DNA of 52,754 bases from Sphaerotilus sp. (GCA_013299055.1 JAAFKB010000015.1:1-52754), one strand, 5' to 3'. Positions 26,643-36,604 are shown, counted from the stretch's first letter. Numbers and translations: made by a program. The notes: generated by a model from the letters alone, not told the origin.

Positions 26643-27380
26643 TCAGCCCATGTGCAGACCGCCGTTGCAGCTGAAGTCGGCGCCCGTGGTGAAGCCAGAG
26701 TCCTCCCCCGCCAGCCAGCCGACGATCGCGCCGATCTCTTCCGGCGTGCCCAGACGCTTCACCGGGATGGTGGCGACGATCTTCTCCAGCACTTCGGGCT
26801 TGATGGCGCGGACCATGTCGGTGCCGATGTAGCCGGGGCTGACGGTGTTGACCGTGACGCCCTTGCTGGCCATTTCCTGCGCCAGGGCCATCGTGAAGCC
26901 GTGCATGCCGGCCTTGGCTGCCGAGTAGTTGGTCTGACCCGACTGGCCCTTCTCGCCGTTGACCGAGCTGATCTGGATGATGCGGCCCCAGCCCTTGGCC
27001 ACCATGTCCGCCACCACCTGCTTGGTGACGTTGAACATGCTGTTGAGGTTGGTGTCGATGACCATGTCCCAGTCTTCGCGGGTCATCTTCAGGAACATGC
27101 GGTCCTTGGTGATGCCGGCGTTGTTGACCAGCACGTCGATGATGCCGTGCTCGGCCTTGGCGCGCTCGAAGGCGTCCACTGTCGAGTCCCAGCTCGCCAC
27201 GTTGCCGACGGAAGCATGGAAGGTGTAGCCGGCCGCAGCCTGCTCATCAAGCCATTTCTGTGCGTCGCGGGTCGGGCCGCACCCGGCGATGACCTTGAAG
27301 CCATCCTTGTGCAGGCGACGGCAGATCGCGGTTCCGATGCCGCCCATGCCGCCGGTGACGTATGCAACTTTCTGACTCAT
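26643..27380 (-). CDS. phaB: acetoacetyl-CoA reductase (PHB synthesis)
   Basis: A 245-residue NADPH-dependent short-chain dehydrogenase reducing acetoacetyl-CoA to (R)-3-hydroxybutyryl-CoA. The nucleotide site is VTGGMGGIGTAI, the structural NNAG motif is present, and the catalytic Ser-Tyr-Lys lie in ISSVNGEKGQ and NYSAAKAG. QTNYSAAKAGMHGFT and SPGYIGTDMV are PhaB-typical. The start is supported by a GAGGAG site 6 bases upstream; the frame open further upstream is not protein-like. It is last in the order phaC-phaA-phaB, 34 bases after phaA. Confidence 0.95.
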   Translation of the reverse strand: MSQKVAYVTGGMGGIGTAICRRLHKDGFKVIAGCGPTRDAQKWLDEQAAAGYTFHASVGNVASWDSTVDAFERAKAEHGIIDVLVNNAGITKDRMFLKMTREDWDMVIDTNLNSMFNVTKQVVADMVAKGWGRIIQISSVNGEKGQSGQTNYSAAKAGMHGFTMALAQEMASKGVTVNTVSPGYIGTDMVRAIKPEVLEKIVATIPVKRLGTPEEIGAIVGWLAGEDSGFTTGADFSCNGGLHMG

Positions 27381-27414
27381 GTGGTTCTCCTCGTGGTGTG
27401 AAAACTGGTGTGGC

Positions 27415-28593
27415 TCAACGCTCGACCGTGAGCGCCACACCCATGCCGCCGCCGATGCACAGCGAGGCAATGCCCTTCCTGGCGTCCCGGCGCTGCATCT
27501 CGTGCAGCAGCGTGACAAGAATCCGGCAACCGGACGCGCCGATCGGGTGGCCGATGGCGATGGCGCCACCGTTGACGTTGACCTTGCTGGTGTCCCAGCC
27601 CATTTCCTGGTGGACGGCGCACGCCTGCGCGGCGAAGGCTTCGTTGATTTCGAGCAGGTCGAGATCGGCGGCCGACCAGCCGGCGCGCTGCAGGGCCTTG
27701 CGGGCGGCAGGCACCGGGCCCATGCCCATGTAGGCGGGGTCCAGACCGGCGCTGGCGTAGCTGGCGATGCGGGCCAGCGGGGTCAGGCCGAGTGCTGCGG
27801 CCTTGGCGGCCGACATCAGCACGACACCCGCCGCGCCATCGTTCAGGCCCGACGCATTGCCCGCCGTGACGCTGCCCGCCTTGTCGAACGCCGGGCGCAG
27901 ACCTGCCAGCGCATCGGCGGTGGAGCGGCGGTTGATGAACTCGTCGCTGTCGAAGACGACCGGGTCGCCCTTGCGCTGCGGGATGGTGACCGCGGCGATC
28001 TCGTCCTTGAACTTGCCGGCCTCCTGGGCGGCGGCGGCCTTGTGCTGCGAGGCCAGCGCCAGCGCGTCCTGCATCTCGCGGGTCACGCCGTATTTCCTGG
28101 CGATGTTCTCGGCGGTGGTGCCCATGTGGTACTGGTTGTACACGTCCCACAGGCCATCGACGATCATGGAGTCGACCATCTTCCAGTCGCCCATGCGCTG
28201 GCCGTCGCGCGAGCCAGCCAGGACGTGCGGGCTCATGCTCATGTTTTCCTGGCCACCGGCGATGACGATCTCGCTGTCGCCGTCGCGGATGGCCTGGGCA
28301 CCCAGCATCACCGCCTTCAGGCCCGAGCCGCAGACCTTGTTGATGGTCATGGCCGGCACGCCCTGCGGCAGACCCGACTTGATCACCGTCTGGCGGGCGG
28401 GGTTCTGGCCGGAGCCGGCAGTCAATACCTGGCCGAAGATCAGCTCGCCGATCTGCTCACCCGACAGGCCCGAACGCTGCAGCAGCGCCCGCACGACCGT
28501 GGCGCCCAGCTCCGGCGCGGGGGTCTTGGCGAGGCTGCCACCAAACTTGCCCACTGCAGTGCGGGCGGCGGCGACGATCACGATGTCCATCAT
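27415..28593 (-). CDS. phaA: acetyl-CoA acetyltransferase (beta-ketothiolase)
   Basis: A 392-residue thiolase condensing two acetyl-CoA to acetoacetyl-CoA, the first step of PHB synthesis. The acylated cysteine is in [12 protein letters not shown], the histidine in [17 protein letters not shown], and the second cysteine in [10 protein letters not shown]. The start [15 protein letters not shown] follows a GGAGC site 6 bases upstream; the second Met (28590) is equally compatible. It lies 99 bases downstream of phaC and 34 bases before phaB. Confidence 0.95.
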   Translation of the reverse strand: MMDIVIVAAARTAVGKFGGSLAKTPAPELGATVVRALLQRSGLSGEQIGELIFGQVLTAGSGQNPARQTVIKSGLPQGVPAMTINKVCGSGLKAVMLGAQAIRDGDSEIVIAGGQENMSMSPHVLAGSRDGQRMGDWKMVDSMIVDGLWDVYNQYHMGTTAENIARKYGVTREMQDALALASQHKAAAAQEAGKFKDEIAAVTIPQRKGDPVVFDSDEFINRRSTADALAGLRPAFDKAGSVTAGNASGLNDGAAGVVLMSAAKAAALGLTPLARIASYASAGLDPAYMGMGPVPAARKALQRAGWSAADLDLLEINEAFAAQACAVHQEMGWDTSKVNVNGGAIAIGHPIGASGCRILVTLLHEMQRRDARKGIASLCIGGGMGVALTVER

Positions 28594-28692
28594 GGGATGC
28601 TCCAGTCCAAAGTTGAAATGTGAAAAAGTGCGGGCGGGACTGTATCCCAAGCAGCCGCCTTGCTGACACCAGGCTGACAACCGCAGAGGGTC

Positions 28693-30378
28693 TCAGACCT
28701 TGGCCTTGACATATCGCCCCGGGGCGGGCTCGATCGCCTTGTGCTGCCGATTGCCATAGGACTTGGGCGCCGCCTTCTTCTTGCCAGCGTGCGGGGCCAG
28801 CCAGTCCGCCCAGTCGGTCCACCAGCTGCCCGGATGGCTCGTCGACGACGCCAGCCACGCCTCGGCCGACTCGGCAGGCGCCGTGTCTGTGGTGGCGGCG
28901 TCATGCGCCCAGTAGTTGCGCTTCTTCTTGGCCGGCGGGTTGACGACACCGGCGATGTGGCCCGACGCGCCCAGCACGAAGCGCTGCTCGCCCGAGAACA
29001 ACCGCGTGCTCTGGAACGCCGAATCCCACGGCACGATGTGGTCTTCGCGCGACGCATACAGGTAGACCGGCGCCTCGATCTTGCCCAGGTCCACTGGCAC
29101 GCCGCACACCGTCAGCTTGCCTGGCACCTTCAGCTCGTTCTGGAGGTAGGTATGGCGCAGGTACCAGCAGTACATCGCCCCCGGCAGGTTGGTGCTGTCC
29201 GAGTTCCAGTAGAGCAGGTCGAACGGCGGCGGCGTCTCGCCCTTGAGGTAGTTGCCGACGACATAGTTCCAGACCAGGTCGTTCGGTCGCAGGAAGCTGA
29301 AGGTGCTCGCCAGCTCCTTGCCCTTGAGCATGCCGGGGCCTTGCGGCGCGTCCGGGCCGATCGTCACCTCGCGCAGCCGCACCGACGCCTCGTCGACGAA
29401 GATGTCGAGGATGCCCGTGTTGCTGAACTCCAGCAGCGTGGTCAGCAGCGTCAGGCTGGCCGCTGGCTGCTCTCCGCGTGCCGCCAGCACCGCCAGCGCC
29501 GTGGACAGGATGGTGCCGCCCACGCAGAAGCCCAGCATGTCCAGCGTCTTCGCCCCCGTGATCGCCTGCGTGACGTGGATGGCCTCGATGGCCGCTTGCT
29601 CGATGTAGTCGTCCCACGTCACCGCCGCCATGTCGTCGGTCGGGTTGCGCCAGCTCACGACGAAGAGGCGGTGGCCCTGCTCGACCGTGTAGCGGATGAG
29701 CGAGTTGTCGGGCTGCAGGTCGAGGATGTAGAACTTGTTGATGCACGGCGGCACGAACAGCATCGGCTTCTCGTAGACCTGCGCCGTCAGCGGCTTGTAC
29801 TCGATGAGCTGGAACAGGGCGTTCTCGAACACCACGGCGCCCTCGGTGGTGGCGACGTTGCGGCCGACCTCGAACAGCGACTCGTCGGTCTGCGAGACAT
29901 GGCCCTGCTGCAGGTCGCCCAGCAGGCGGTTCAGGCCCTGCGTGAGGCTGTCGCCCTTGGAATCGACGGCCTTCTTCAGCGCCTCAGGATTGAGTGCGAG
30001 GAAATTCGACGGCGCCGCGGCATCGACCCACTGCTCGACGGCAAAGCGGATGCGGGCGCGGGTCTTGGCATCGCCCTGCACGGCCTCGGCCAGCGCCATC
30101 AGCGTGCGGGCGTTGAGCAGGTAGGTGGCCGCCGCGAAGCCGGCCAGCGGGTTCTCGCTCCATTCTGGGGCAGAGAAACGGCGGTCCTTGGGCAGCGTGA
30201 CCTTGCCACCGCCGCCCAGGCTGGCGTTCCACAGCTCACCCGCTTCGCGCAGGTAATTCCCCTGGATGTGCGCCAGCTCGGCCGGCGGGATCTGCAGTTG
30301 CGAGAGGGTCTTGAGCAGACCGGCGACCTCGGGCCCCATGTCGGGGGGCGAGAACATGGGCTTGCCAAACGGGTTCAT
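28693..30378 (-). CDS. phaC: class I poly(3-hydroxyalkanoate) synthase
   Basis: A 561-residue polymerase that builds polyhydroxybutyrate on the granule surface. The lipase-like box GFCVGG carries the nucleophile at about C285. The catalytic aspartate lies in SREDHIVPW and the histidine in LGASGHIAG. PLLFVPPCINKFYILDL-like sequence and SWRNPTDDMAAVTWDDYI are family signatures. The length is typical of class I enzymes that need no PhaE/PhaR partner. The ATG is preceded by a GGAG site. It heads phaCAB and is divergent from a small membrane-protein gene. Confidence 0.96.
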   Translation of the reverse strand: MNPFGKPMFSPPDMGPEVAGLLKTLSQLQIPPAELAHIQGNYLREAGELWNASLGGGGKVTLPKDRRFSAPEWSENPLAGFAAATYLLNARTLMALAEAVQGDAKTRARIRFAVEQWVDAAAPSNFLALNPEALKKAVDSKGDSLTQGLNRLLGDLQQGHVSQTDESLFEVGRNVATTEGAVVFENALFQLIEYKPLTAQVYEKPMLFVPPCINKFYILDLQPDNSLIRYTVEQGHRLFVVSWRNPTDDMAAVTWDDYIEQAAIEAIHVTQAITGAKTLDMLGFCVGGTILSTALAVLAARGEQPAASLTLLTTLLEFSNTGILDIFVDEASVRLREVTIGPDAPQGPGMLKGKELASTFSFLRPNDLVWNYVVGNYLKGETPPPFDLLYWNSDSTNLPGAMYCWYLRHTYLQNELKVPGKLTVCGVPVDLGKIEAPVYLYASREDHIVPWDSAFQSTRLFSGEQRFVLGASGHIAGVVNPPAKKKRNYWAHDAATTDTAPAESAEAWLASSTSHPGSWWTDWADWLAPHAGKKKAAPKSYGNRQHKAIEPAPGRYVKAKV

Positions 30379-30480
30379 TCTTCAGCTCCGGTGCATGAAA
30401 ACTGCATTCAAGGGCATTATGCCTGCCGCATCCATACAACCAGCTTGCTGGACACTAGACGGACATAACGGGAAATCCCC

Positions 30481-30696
30481 ATGTACTTGGTCGCAATTGC
30501 GTGGCTTTATGTCACGTTGATGATGGCGCTGGCCGAAGCCACGCACCCCAACGGCTCGCTGCTGGGCGCGTTCGTGACGCTGATGCTCTACGGCGTCGGG
30601 CCGCTGTCGCTGGTGCTCTATCTGATGGGAACACCGCTGCGGCGCAAGAAGCGGCTGGCCGAGGACCAGACGCAGGACGCCACGCCACCGCCCTGA
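30481..30696 (+). CDS. small two-helix membrane protein
   Basis: A 71-residue protein with two hydrophobic helices (LVAIAWLYVTLMMALAEA and LLGAFVTLMLYGVGPLSLV) and a charged tail RRKKRLAEDQ. Function unknown. It is divergent from phaC (102 bases between starts) and its stop directly abuts the convergent pgeF stop. The coherent hydrophobic pattern supports it as real; no strong ribosome site is visible. Confidence 0.72.
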   Translation: MYLVAIAWLYVTLMMALAEATHPNGSLLGAFVTLMLYGVGPLSLVLYLMGTPLRRKKRLAEDQTQDATPPP

Positions 30697-31485
30697 TCAG
30701 TCCAGCCACACCAGCGCGGCCATGCGTCCGGTGCGGGGCGCGTGGCGGTAGGAAAAATAGCGTTGCGGCTGGCCCAGCGTGCACCAGTCGGGCGCGCCCG
30801 TGTTGCCCCCGATGTGGTGCAGTCCGGCCGCACGCAGACGCTGGCGGGCGAGTGCGGGCAGATCGGCCAGCCACTTGTCGGGCAGGCTGGCCCGGAACGA
30901 TGGCCCCGGTGCCGTGGGGGTCACGCCGAACGCCAGCAGCACCTCGGCGCCCACCTCGAACCGCGTCGGCCCGATGCACGGACCCAGCCAGCATTCGATG
31001 TCGCGCGGGGGGGCATCGGCCAGCGTGCAGACCTTGGCCAGCGTCGCCTCCAGCACCCCGCCGGCCAGCCCGCGCCAGCCGGCATGCGCCGCGCCCACCG
31101 CCCGCCCGCCGACATGCGCGAACAGCACCGGCAGGCAGTCCGCCACCAGGATCTCGCACGCGGCCTCGGCGCTGTCCGTCACCACCGCATCGGCCACCGG
31201 CAACGCCGCGTCCTCTGCGGCGACGCCGCGCAGCGTGTGGACCGCCGTGCCGTGGACCTGCGTGAGCTGCTGCGTGGGGCGCCCGACGATGGCCTGCAGC
31301 CGTGCCCGGTTGGCCCGCACCGCCTGCGGTTCGTCGCCCAGACCGTCGCGCAGGTTGAAGCCATCGAACGGCGCCTGGCTCACCCCGCCGGAGCGGCCCG
31401 TCATCAGCGCGCCGACACGCGGGTGCGTGAACGTGGGGCGCCACCAGTCGCCGGGCGCCTCGACCAGTGCCTCACGCATCGGCAT
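30697..31485 (-). CDS. pgeF: peptidoglycan editing factor / laccase-domain protein
   Basis: A 262-residue protein of the PgeF/YlmD (DUF152) family, which in E. coli removes wrongly incorporated serine-containing precursors from peptidoglycan; other members act as purine nucleoside phosphorylases. Metal and active-site motifs are intact: QVHGTAV, ADCLPVLFA, AAHAGWRGLAGGV and GPCIGPTRFEVG. The start overlaps the end of maiA by 14 bases; a second Met six bases in is possible. The two are probably one transcript. Confidence 0.92.
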   Translation of the reverse strand: MPMREALVEAPGDWWRPTFTHPRVGALMTGRSGGVSQAPFDGFNLRDGLGDEPQAVRANRARLQAIVGRPTQQLTQVHGTAVHTLRGVAAEDAALPVADAVVTDSAEAACEILVADCLPVLFAHVGGRAVGAAHAGWRGLAGGVLEATLAKVCTLADAPPRDIECWLGPCIGPTRFEVGAEVLLAFGVTPTAPGPSFRASLPDKWLADLPALARQRLRAAGLHHIGGNTGAPDWCTLGQPQRYFSYRHAPRTGRMAALVWLD

Positions 31486-32113
31486 CGGGGCAGGCGGCGG
31501 GCTGTGCGGCCTGGAACGCCGGCAGCGCCATGCAGGTCTCGACGATGCGCATCACGGTGGGCACATGGTCCAGCCGGCACTCGAACCGCTGCGCGTTGAA
31601 GATCTGCGGCACCAGCACGCAGTCGGCCATCGTGGGACTGTCGCCGTGGCAGAAGGCGCCCGTGGCGGGATGGTCGCAGAGCTGGCGCTCCACCACCTCC
31701 AGCCCCACCTCGACCCAGTGCCGGTACCAGGCGTTCTTGGCGTCTTCGCTGGCACCGAGTTCCTTCACCAGATAGCGCAGCACGCGCAGGTTGTCGAGCG
31801 GGTGGATCTCGCAGGCGATGTCCTGCGACAGCGAGCGCACCCGCGCCCGGCCCAGCGCGTCGGCGGGCATCAGCGGCGGCTGGGGGTGGGTCTCGTCGAG
31901 GTATTCGATGATCGCCATGGACTGCGTGAGCGTGGCCTCGCCGTCGCGCAGCAGGGGCACCAGGCGCTGCGGCGACACCGCGGCAAAGTCGGACCCGGTC
32001 TGCTCGTTGCGCACCAGATGCACGCTGCGGTAGTCGTAGGCCAAACCCTTCAACGCCAGTGCGATGCGCACCCGAAACGAGGCGGACGAACGGAAATAGC
32101 TGTAAAGCTCCAT
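31472..32113 (-). CDS. maiA: maleylacetoacetate isomerase (zeta-class GST)
   Basis: A 213-residue glutathione-dependent isomerase of tyrosine/homogentisate (or gentisate) degradation. The N-terminal SSASFRVRIALALKGL corresponds to the zeta-class SSCSWRVRIAL active site; the usual cysteine is replaced here by alanine, while the catalytic serines remain. LTQSMAIIEYLDETHP binds glutathione and PTMADCVLVPQIFNAQRF is the C-terminal signature. It is divergent from the NUDIX gene, with 73 bases between starts. No other tyrosine-degradation gene is in the window. Confidence 0.88.
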   Translation of the reverse strand: MELYSYFRSSASFRVRIALALKGLAYDYRSVHLVRNEQTGSDFAAVSPQRLVPLLRDGEATLTQSMAIIEYLDETHPQPPLMPADALGRARVRSLSQDIACEIHPLDNLRVLRYLVKELGASEDAKNAWYRHWVEVGLEVVERQLCDHPATGAFCHGDSPTMADCVLVPQIFNAQRFECRLDHVPTVMRIVETCMALPAFQAAQPAACPDADA

Positions 32114-32186
32114 GGGAAAACGCTCCTCTTGGTTCGCACGGTTTGTTTCAGATCATGCCACGCAGTGCAGGCGATACACTGGCCCC

Positions 32187-32732
32187 ATGCTATTGCCGCG
32201 ACGTATCAAGCACTGCCGGGAGTGTGGGTCTCCGGTCCTCTACGGCGTGCCCGCCGACGACAGCCGGGAGCGGGCCACCTGCACGGCTTGCGCCACGATC
32301 CACTACGAAAACCCGCTCAACGTGGTGGGAACCGTCCCCTTCTGGGAGGATCAGGTGCTGCTGTGCCGCCGCAACATCGAGCCGCGCCATGGCTTCTGGA
32401 CGCTGCCGGCCGGCTTCATGGAACTCGGCGAGACGCTGGCCGAAGGCGCAGCCCGCGAGACCGTGGAAGAAGCCGGTGCGCACTTCGCGCTGCTGGACCT
32501 CTACTCCGTGCTCAACGTCGTCAAGGTCGGACAGGTGCATCTGTTCTACCGTGCGGCCCTTCTGGACACCGTGTTCGATCCCGGCCCGGAAACCATCGAG
32601 GCGCGCTTGTTCCGCCACGAGGACATCCCCTGGCATGCACTGGCGTTCCGCACCGTGCGGTTGACACTGGAACGCTACTTCGAGGACCGCGCCCGCGGTC
32701 AATTCGGCCTGCATTGCGCCGACATCGCCTGA
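32187..32732 (+). CDS. NUDIX hydrolase with zinc ribbon
   Basis: A 181-residue NUDIX pyrophosphatase. An N-terminal four-cysteine zinc ribbon (CRECGSP and CTACATIHYENP) precedes the NUDIX box GFMELGETLAEGAARETVEE, which fits G-x5-E-x7-R-E-x2-E-E. This arrangement is seen in ADP-ribose/NADH pyrophosphatase-like members; the substrate is not determinable. The ATG at MLLPRRIKHC was chosen over an upstream ATG at 32112 because that overlaps the maiA start and adds a non-homologous stretch. It lies 42 bases before lapB. Confidence 0.88.
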   Translation: MLLPRRIKHCRECGSPVLYGVPADDSRERATCTACATIHYENPLNVVGTVPFWEDQVLLCRRNIEPRHGFWTLPAGFMELGETLAEGAARETVEEAGAHFALLDLYSVLNVVKVGQVHLFYRAALLDTVFDPGPETIEARLFRHEDIPWHALAFRTVRLTLERYFEDRARGQFGLHCADIA

Positions 32733-32774
32733 GCCCCTCGCCTGAGCCTTTCCGCGTTCACCGCGCCTTCCGAC

Positions 32775-34955
32775 ATGAATCCTCCCCGTCCTGCACCCGC
32801 GGCCCGCGACGCCGCCACCGAGCGCCTGCGCGAAGACCTGCTCCACCCGGACCCGCTGCTGGACTGCCTGCTCGAAATCTGCCGGCTGCACGGCGTCAAT
32901 GCGTCGCGTGCCTCGCTGTCGGCGGGGTTGCCGCTGGAGGATGGCCGGCTGACGCTGTCGCTGGCCGAGCGCGCAGCCCAGCGCGCCGGCATGTTCAGCA
33001 AGCTCCAGCGCATCAAGCCGAACAAGATCGACGTGGCCACCCTGCCCGCCGTGCTGATCCTGCGCGGCAACGACGCCTGTGTGCTGCTGGGCTGGACGGC
33101 CGAAGGCGACGCCCGCGTGCTCATGCCCGAGACCGGACAAGGCGCGGTCGTGATGGCGCGCAAGGATCTGGCGCGGCGCTACAGCGGCGTGGTGCTGTAC
33201 GTGCGCCCGCATTTCCGCTTCGACGAACGCACGCCGGAAGTCCGTGCCACCGCCAAGGGTCACTGGTTCTGGAGCGCCATCGCCAGCCAGCGCGGCGTCT
33301 ACCGCGATGTGCTGTGGGCGGCGTTCCTGATCAACCTGTTCGCGCTGGCCTTTCCGATCTTCACGATGAACGTCTACGACCGGGTGGTGCCCAACCATGC
33401 GGTGGAGACGCTGTGGGTGCTCTCGATCGGGCTGCTGCTGGTGCTGCTGGCGGATTTCTACCTGCGCAAGCTGCGCAGCCACTTCGTCGACGAGGCCAGC
33501 GCGCGCATCGACGTGCAGCTCTCCTCGGTGCTGATGGAGCGGGTACTGGGCATGCGGCTGGAGCACCGGCCGCAGTCGGTGGGTTCCTTCGCGTCCAACC
33601 TGCGCGGCTTCGAGTCGGTGCGCGACTTCATTGCCTCCAGCACGGTGACGGCGCTGATCGACCTGCCCTTTGCGCTGATCTTCCTGGCGGTGATGGCGTG
33701 GATCTCGCCGTGGATGGTGCTGCCGGTGCTGCTGGCGTTCGCGCTGATCCTGGCGATCGGCTACGTGCTGCAGCAGCGCCTGCACGAACTCTCCGAATCG
33801 ACCTACCAGGCCAGCGCCCAGCGCAACGCCACGCTGGTCGAGGCGCTGACCGGCATCGAGACCATCAAGACCCAGGCTGCCGAAAGCGTGATCCAGGGGC
33901 GCTGGGAGCGGGCCAACCAGTTCCTCGCGCAGACCAACGTGCGCATGCGGTCGCTGTCCAGCACCGCCAGCTACGGCACCAACTGGCTCTCGCAGGTAGT
34001 CAACCTCTCCATCATCCTGATCGGCGTCTACCTGATCTCGCAGCGCGAACTCACCATGGGGGCGCTGATCGCCTGCACGACCCTCAGTTCGCGTGCGCTG
34101 GCACCGGCCGGCCAGATCGTCGGCCTGCTGATGCAGTACCAGGGCGCCCGTACCGCGCTGGAGTCGCTCAACAAGGTGATGGCCAACCCGGTCGAGCGCG
34201 AGGCCGGCCAGCACTTCCTGCACCGCCGCGAGCTGAAGGGCGACATCGAGTTCCGCGACGTGAAGTTCGCGTACCCGGGCCGCGACGATCCCGTGCTCGA
34301 CGGCGTGAGCCTGCGCATCCAGCAGGGCGAACGCGTGGCGCTGATCGGCCGGGTCGGCTCGGGCAAGACGACGCTGCAGAAGCTGATGCTGGGTCTCTAC
34401 CAGCCGACCTCGGGCGCCGTGCTGCTCGACGGCATCGACCTGCGCCAGCTCGACCCGGCCGACGTGCGCCGCAACCTGGGCTATGTCTCGCAGGACGTGA
34501 CGCTGTTCTACGGCTCCCTGCGCGAGAACATCACCCTGGGTCTGCCCTACGCGGACGAGACCGCCGTGCTGGCCGCCGCCGAGACCGCCTGCATGACCGA
34601 CTTCGTCAACCGCCACCCGCGCGGCTTCGACATGCCGGTGGGCGAGCGCGGCGAGCTGCTGTCGGGTGGTCAGCGCCAGAGCGTGGGGCTGGCGCGCGCG
34701 GTGCTGCACAACGCGCCGCTGCTGCTGCTGGACGAGCCGACCAGCGCGATGGACTTCTCCACCGAAGCGCAGGTCACCCGCAAGGTCACGGAATTCGCGC
34801 AAGGCAAGACGGTCGTGCTGGTCACGCACCGCACGTCGATGCTGGCGCTGGTGGACCGCGTCATCGTGGTCGACCAGGGCAAGATCGTCGCCGACGGTCC
34901 GCGTGACCGCATCCTGGAAGCCCTGCAAGCGGGCCGCATCGCGAGGGCCGCATGA
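32775..34955 (+). CDS. lapB: type I secretion ABC transporter, LapB-like
   Basis: A 726-residue inner-membrane exporter. The N-terminal ~130 residues (LLDCLLEICRLHGVNASRASL minus its end) form a peptidase C39-like domain without the catalytic set, as in LapB and HlyB. About six transmembrane helices follow (about 165-440). The ATPase has Walker A GRVGSGKTT, signature LSGGQRQS, Walker B LLLLDEPTSAMD and the switch histidine VTHR. It should export the adhesin at 36.6 kb with LapC and LapE. The stop overlaps the lapC start (ATGA). Confidence 0.94.
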   Translation: MNPPRPAPAARDAATERLREDLLHPDPLLDCLLEICRLHGVNASRASLSAGLPLEDGRLTLSLAERAAQRAGMFSKLQRIKPNKIDVATLPAVLILRGNDACVLLGWTAEGDARVLMPETGQGAVVMARKDLARRYSGVVLYVRPHFRFDERTPEVRATAKGHWFWSAIASQRGVYRDVLWAAFLINLFALAFPIFTMNVYDRVVPNHAVETLWVLSIGLLLVLLADFYLRKLRSHFVDEASARIDVQLSSVLMERVLGMRLEHRPQSVGSFASNLRGFESVRDFIASSTVTALIDLPFALIFLAVMAWISPWMVLPVLLAFALILAIGYVLQQRLHELSESTYQASAQRNATLVEALTGIETIKTQAAESVIQGRWERANQFLAQTNVRMRSLSSTASYGTNWLSQVVNLSIILIGVYLISQRELTMGALIACTTLSSRALAPAGQIVGLLMQYQGARTALESLNKVMANPVEREAGQHFLHRRELKGDIEFRDVKFAYPGRDDPVLDGVSLRIQQGERVALIGRVGSGKTTLQKLMLGLYQPTSGAVLLDGIDLRQLDPADVRRNLGYVSQDVTLFYGSLRENITLGLPYADETAVLAAAETACMTDFVNRHPRGFDMPVGERGELLSGGQRQSVGLARAVLHNAPLLLLDEPTSAMDFSTEAQVTRKVTEFAQGKTVVLVTHRTSMLALVDRVIVVDQGKIVADGPRDRILEALQAGRIARAA

Positions 34956-36385
34956 GCATGAACACCCCTTCCCCCGCCAGCCACGACACCAGCGCCAAGG
35001 ACGGTGCCCGCCGCTGGACCGACCGCCTGGGCCCCCTGGGCCGCGCCCTGTTCGGCAAGACTGTGGCCGATGGCGCGGCCCCGCCCGGCCTGCGCGACTT
35101 CGAGCAGGAAGCCGACGAGATCATGTCGCGCCAGAAGACTGCCCGCGCCCAGCGCATCGTGCGGGCGGCCGTGGTCATCGTGGTGCTGCTGATCGTCTGG
35201 GCGGGTTTTGCCGAGATCGACGAAGTGACCAAGGGCGACGGCCGCGTGATCCCCTCGCGGCAGCTGCAGGTGGTGCAGTCGCTCGACGGCGGCGTGGTGT
35301 CGGAAATCCTGGTGAAGGAAGGCCAGGAGGTCGAGGCGGGCCAGCTGCTGCTCAAGGTGGACGAGACCCGCGCCACCTCGGGCGTCAACGAGAGCGCGGC
35401 CACGGTCTTCGCGCTCAAGGTCAAGGAGGCGCGGCTGAAGGCGCTGGCCGAAGGAGGCGCCTTCAAGCCACCGGCGGGCAATGGCGGCGCCGACGAGGAC
35501 CGCATCATCGCCGAGGAGCGCAACCTCTACCTGTCGCGCATGTCGGAGCTGCAGTCCATGCTGTCGGTCGTGCAGCAGCAAGGCTCGCAGCGCCAGCAGG
35601 AGGTTGCCGAGGCGCAGGCACGTCGCTCTTCCGCACAACGCTCGATCGACATTTCCCAGAACGAGCTGCGCCGCACCAAGCCGCTGCTGGCCACCGGCGC
35701 GGTCTCCGAAGTCGAAGTGCTGCGCCTGGAGCGCGAGATCAGCCGCTACCGGGGCGAGATGGAGCAAGCCGCGGCCAACATGGGACGCGCCCAGGCGGCG
35801 ATCGGCGAATCCCGCCGCAAGGCCCAGGAGATGGAACTCACCTTCCGCAACGAGGCGCGGCGCGACCTGTCGGACGTGCTGGGCAAGCTCAACGCCATGA
35901 ACCAGGGGGCCGCGGCGCTGGTGGACAAGGTGGACAAGTCCAGCGTGAAATCGCCGGTACGCGGTCGGGTACAGCGGCTGCTGGCCAACACAGTCGGCGG
36001 CGTGGTGCAGCCAGGCAAGGACATTGTCGAGATCGTGCCGATCGACGACGCGCTGGTGCTCGAAGCCAAGGTGCTGCCCAAGGACATCGCCTTCCTGCAC
36101 CCGAACCAGACCGCCACCGTCAAGTTCACCGCCTACGACTTCTCCATCTACGGCGGCCTCGAAGCCAAGGTCGAGAACATCAGCCCCGACACCCAGGTCG
36201 ACGAGAAAGGCAACGCCTTCTACATCGTCAAGGTCCGCACCGCGCAGCCACGCTTCAGCGAGAACCAGCCCATCATTCCCGGCATGACGGCCGAGGTGGA
36301 CATCCTCACCGGCAAGAAGACGGTGCTGTCGTACCTGCTCAAGCCCGTGCTCAAGGCCAAGGCCTACGCGCTGCGGGAACGCTGA
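34952..36385 (+). CDS. lapC: type I secretion membrane fusion protein, LapC-like
   Basis: A 477-residue HlyD-family periplasmic adaptor. One transmembrane helix (about 71-88, AAVVIVVLLIVWAGF) leads to a barrel-sandwich strand with VQSLDGGVVSEILVKEGQEVEAGQLL, long coiled-coil helices (about 180-320, rich in Gln/Arg/Glu) and the returning VKSPVRGRVQRL-type strand. The HlyD-like end FTAYDFSIYGGLEAKVENIS is clear. ATGA-coupled to lapB and closed by a terminator, leaving the adhesin gene with its own leader. Confidence 0.94.
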   Translation: MSMNTPSPASHDTSAKDGARRWTDRLGPLGRALFGKTVADGAAPPGLRDFEQEADEIMSRQKTARAQRIVRAAVVIVVLLIVWAGFAEIDEVTKGDGRVIPSRQLQVVQSLDGGVVSEILVKEGQEVEAGQLLLKVDETRATSGVNESAATVFALKVKEARLKALAEGGAFKPPAGNGGADEDRIIAEERNLYLSRMSELQSMLSVVQQQGSQRQQEVAEAQARRSSAQRSIDISQNELRRTKPLLATGAVSEVEVLRLEREISRYRGEMEQAAANMGRAQAAIGESRRKAQEMELTFRNEARRDLSDVLGKLNAMNQGAAALVDKVDKSSVKSPVRGRVQRLLANTVGGVVQPGKDIVEIVPIDDALVLEAKVLPKDIAFLHPNQTATVKFTAYDFSIYGGLEAKVENISPDTQVDEKGNAFYIVKVRTAQPRFSENQPIIPGMTAEVDILTGKKTVLSYLLKPVLKAKAYALRER

Positions 36386-36406
36386 AACTGCAACCACTCC
36401 ACACCG

Positions 36407-36431
36407 AGCCCCTCGAACGAGGGGCTTTTTT
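36407..36431 (+). terminator. rho-independent terminator after lapC
   Basis: AGCCCCTCG (36407-36415) and CGAGGGGCT (36418-36426) form the hairpin, followed by TTTTTT. It lies 22 bases after the lapC stop and upstream of the adhesin gene, so lapBC and lapA can be transcribed separately. Confidence 0.85.
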
Positions 36432-36604
36432 CTGGGCGAACGGCTGGTACGCCGCAGGTCTCGCTATCCTCTTCACCAGCGCCAGTCCAGTGCATCAAAT
36501 CACGTTTTCCAACCCGATCACGGCGTTAACGAAAGCGGATCTGGTCCTCGATTGGTCTATTCTGGCGAGATTGTCTCGTCGAACTGAAAGACTGGAAGCA
36601 CCCC

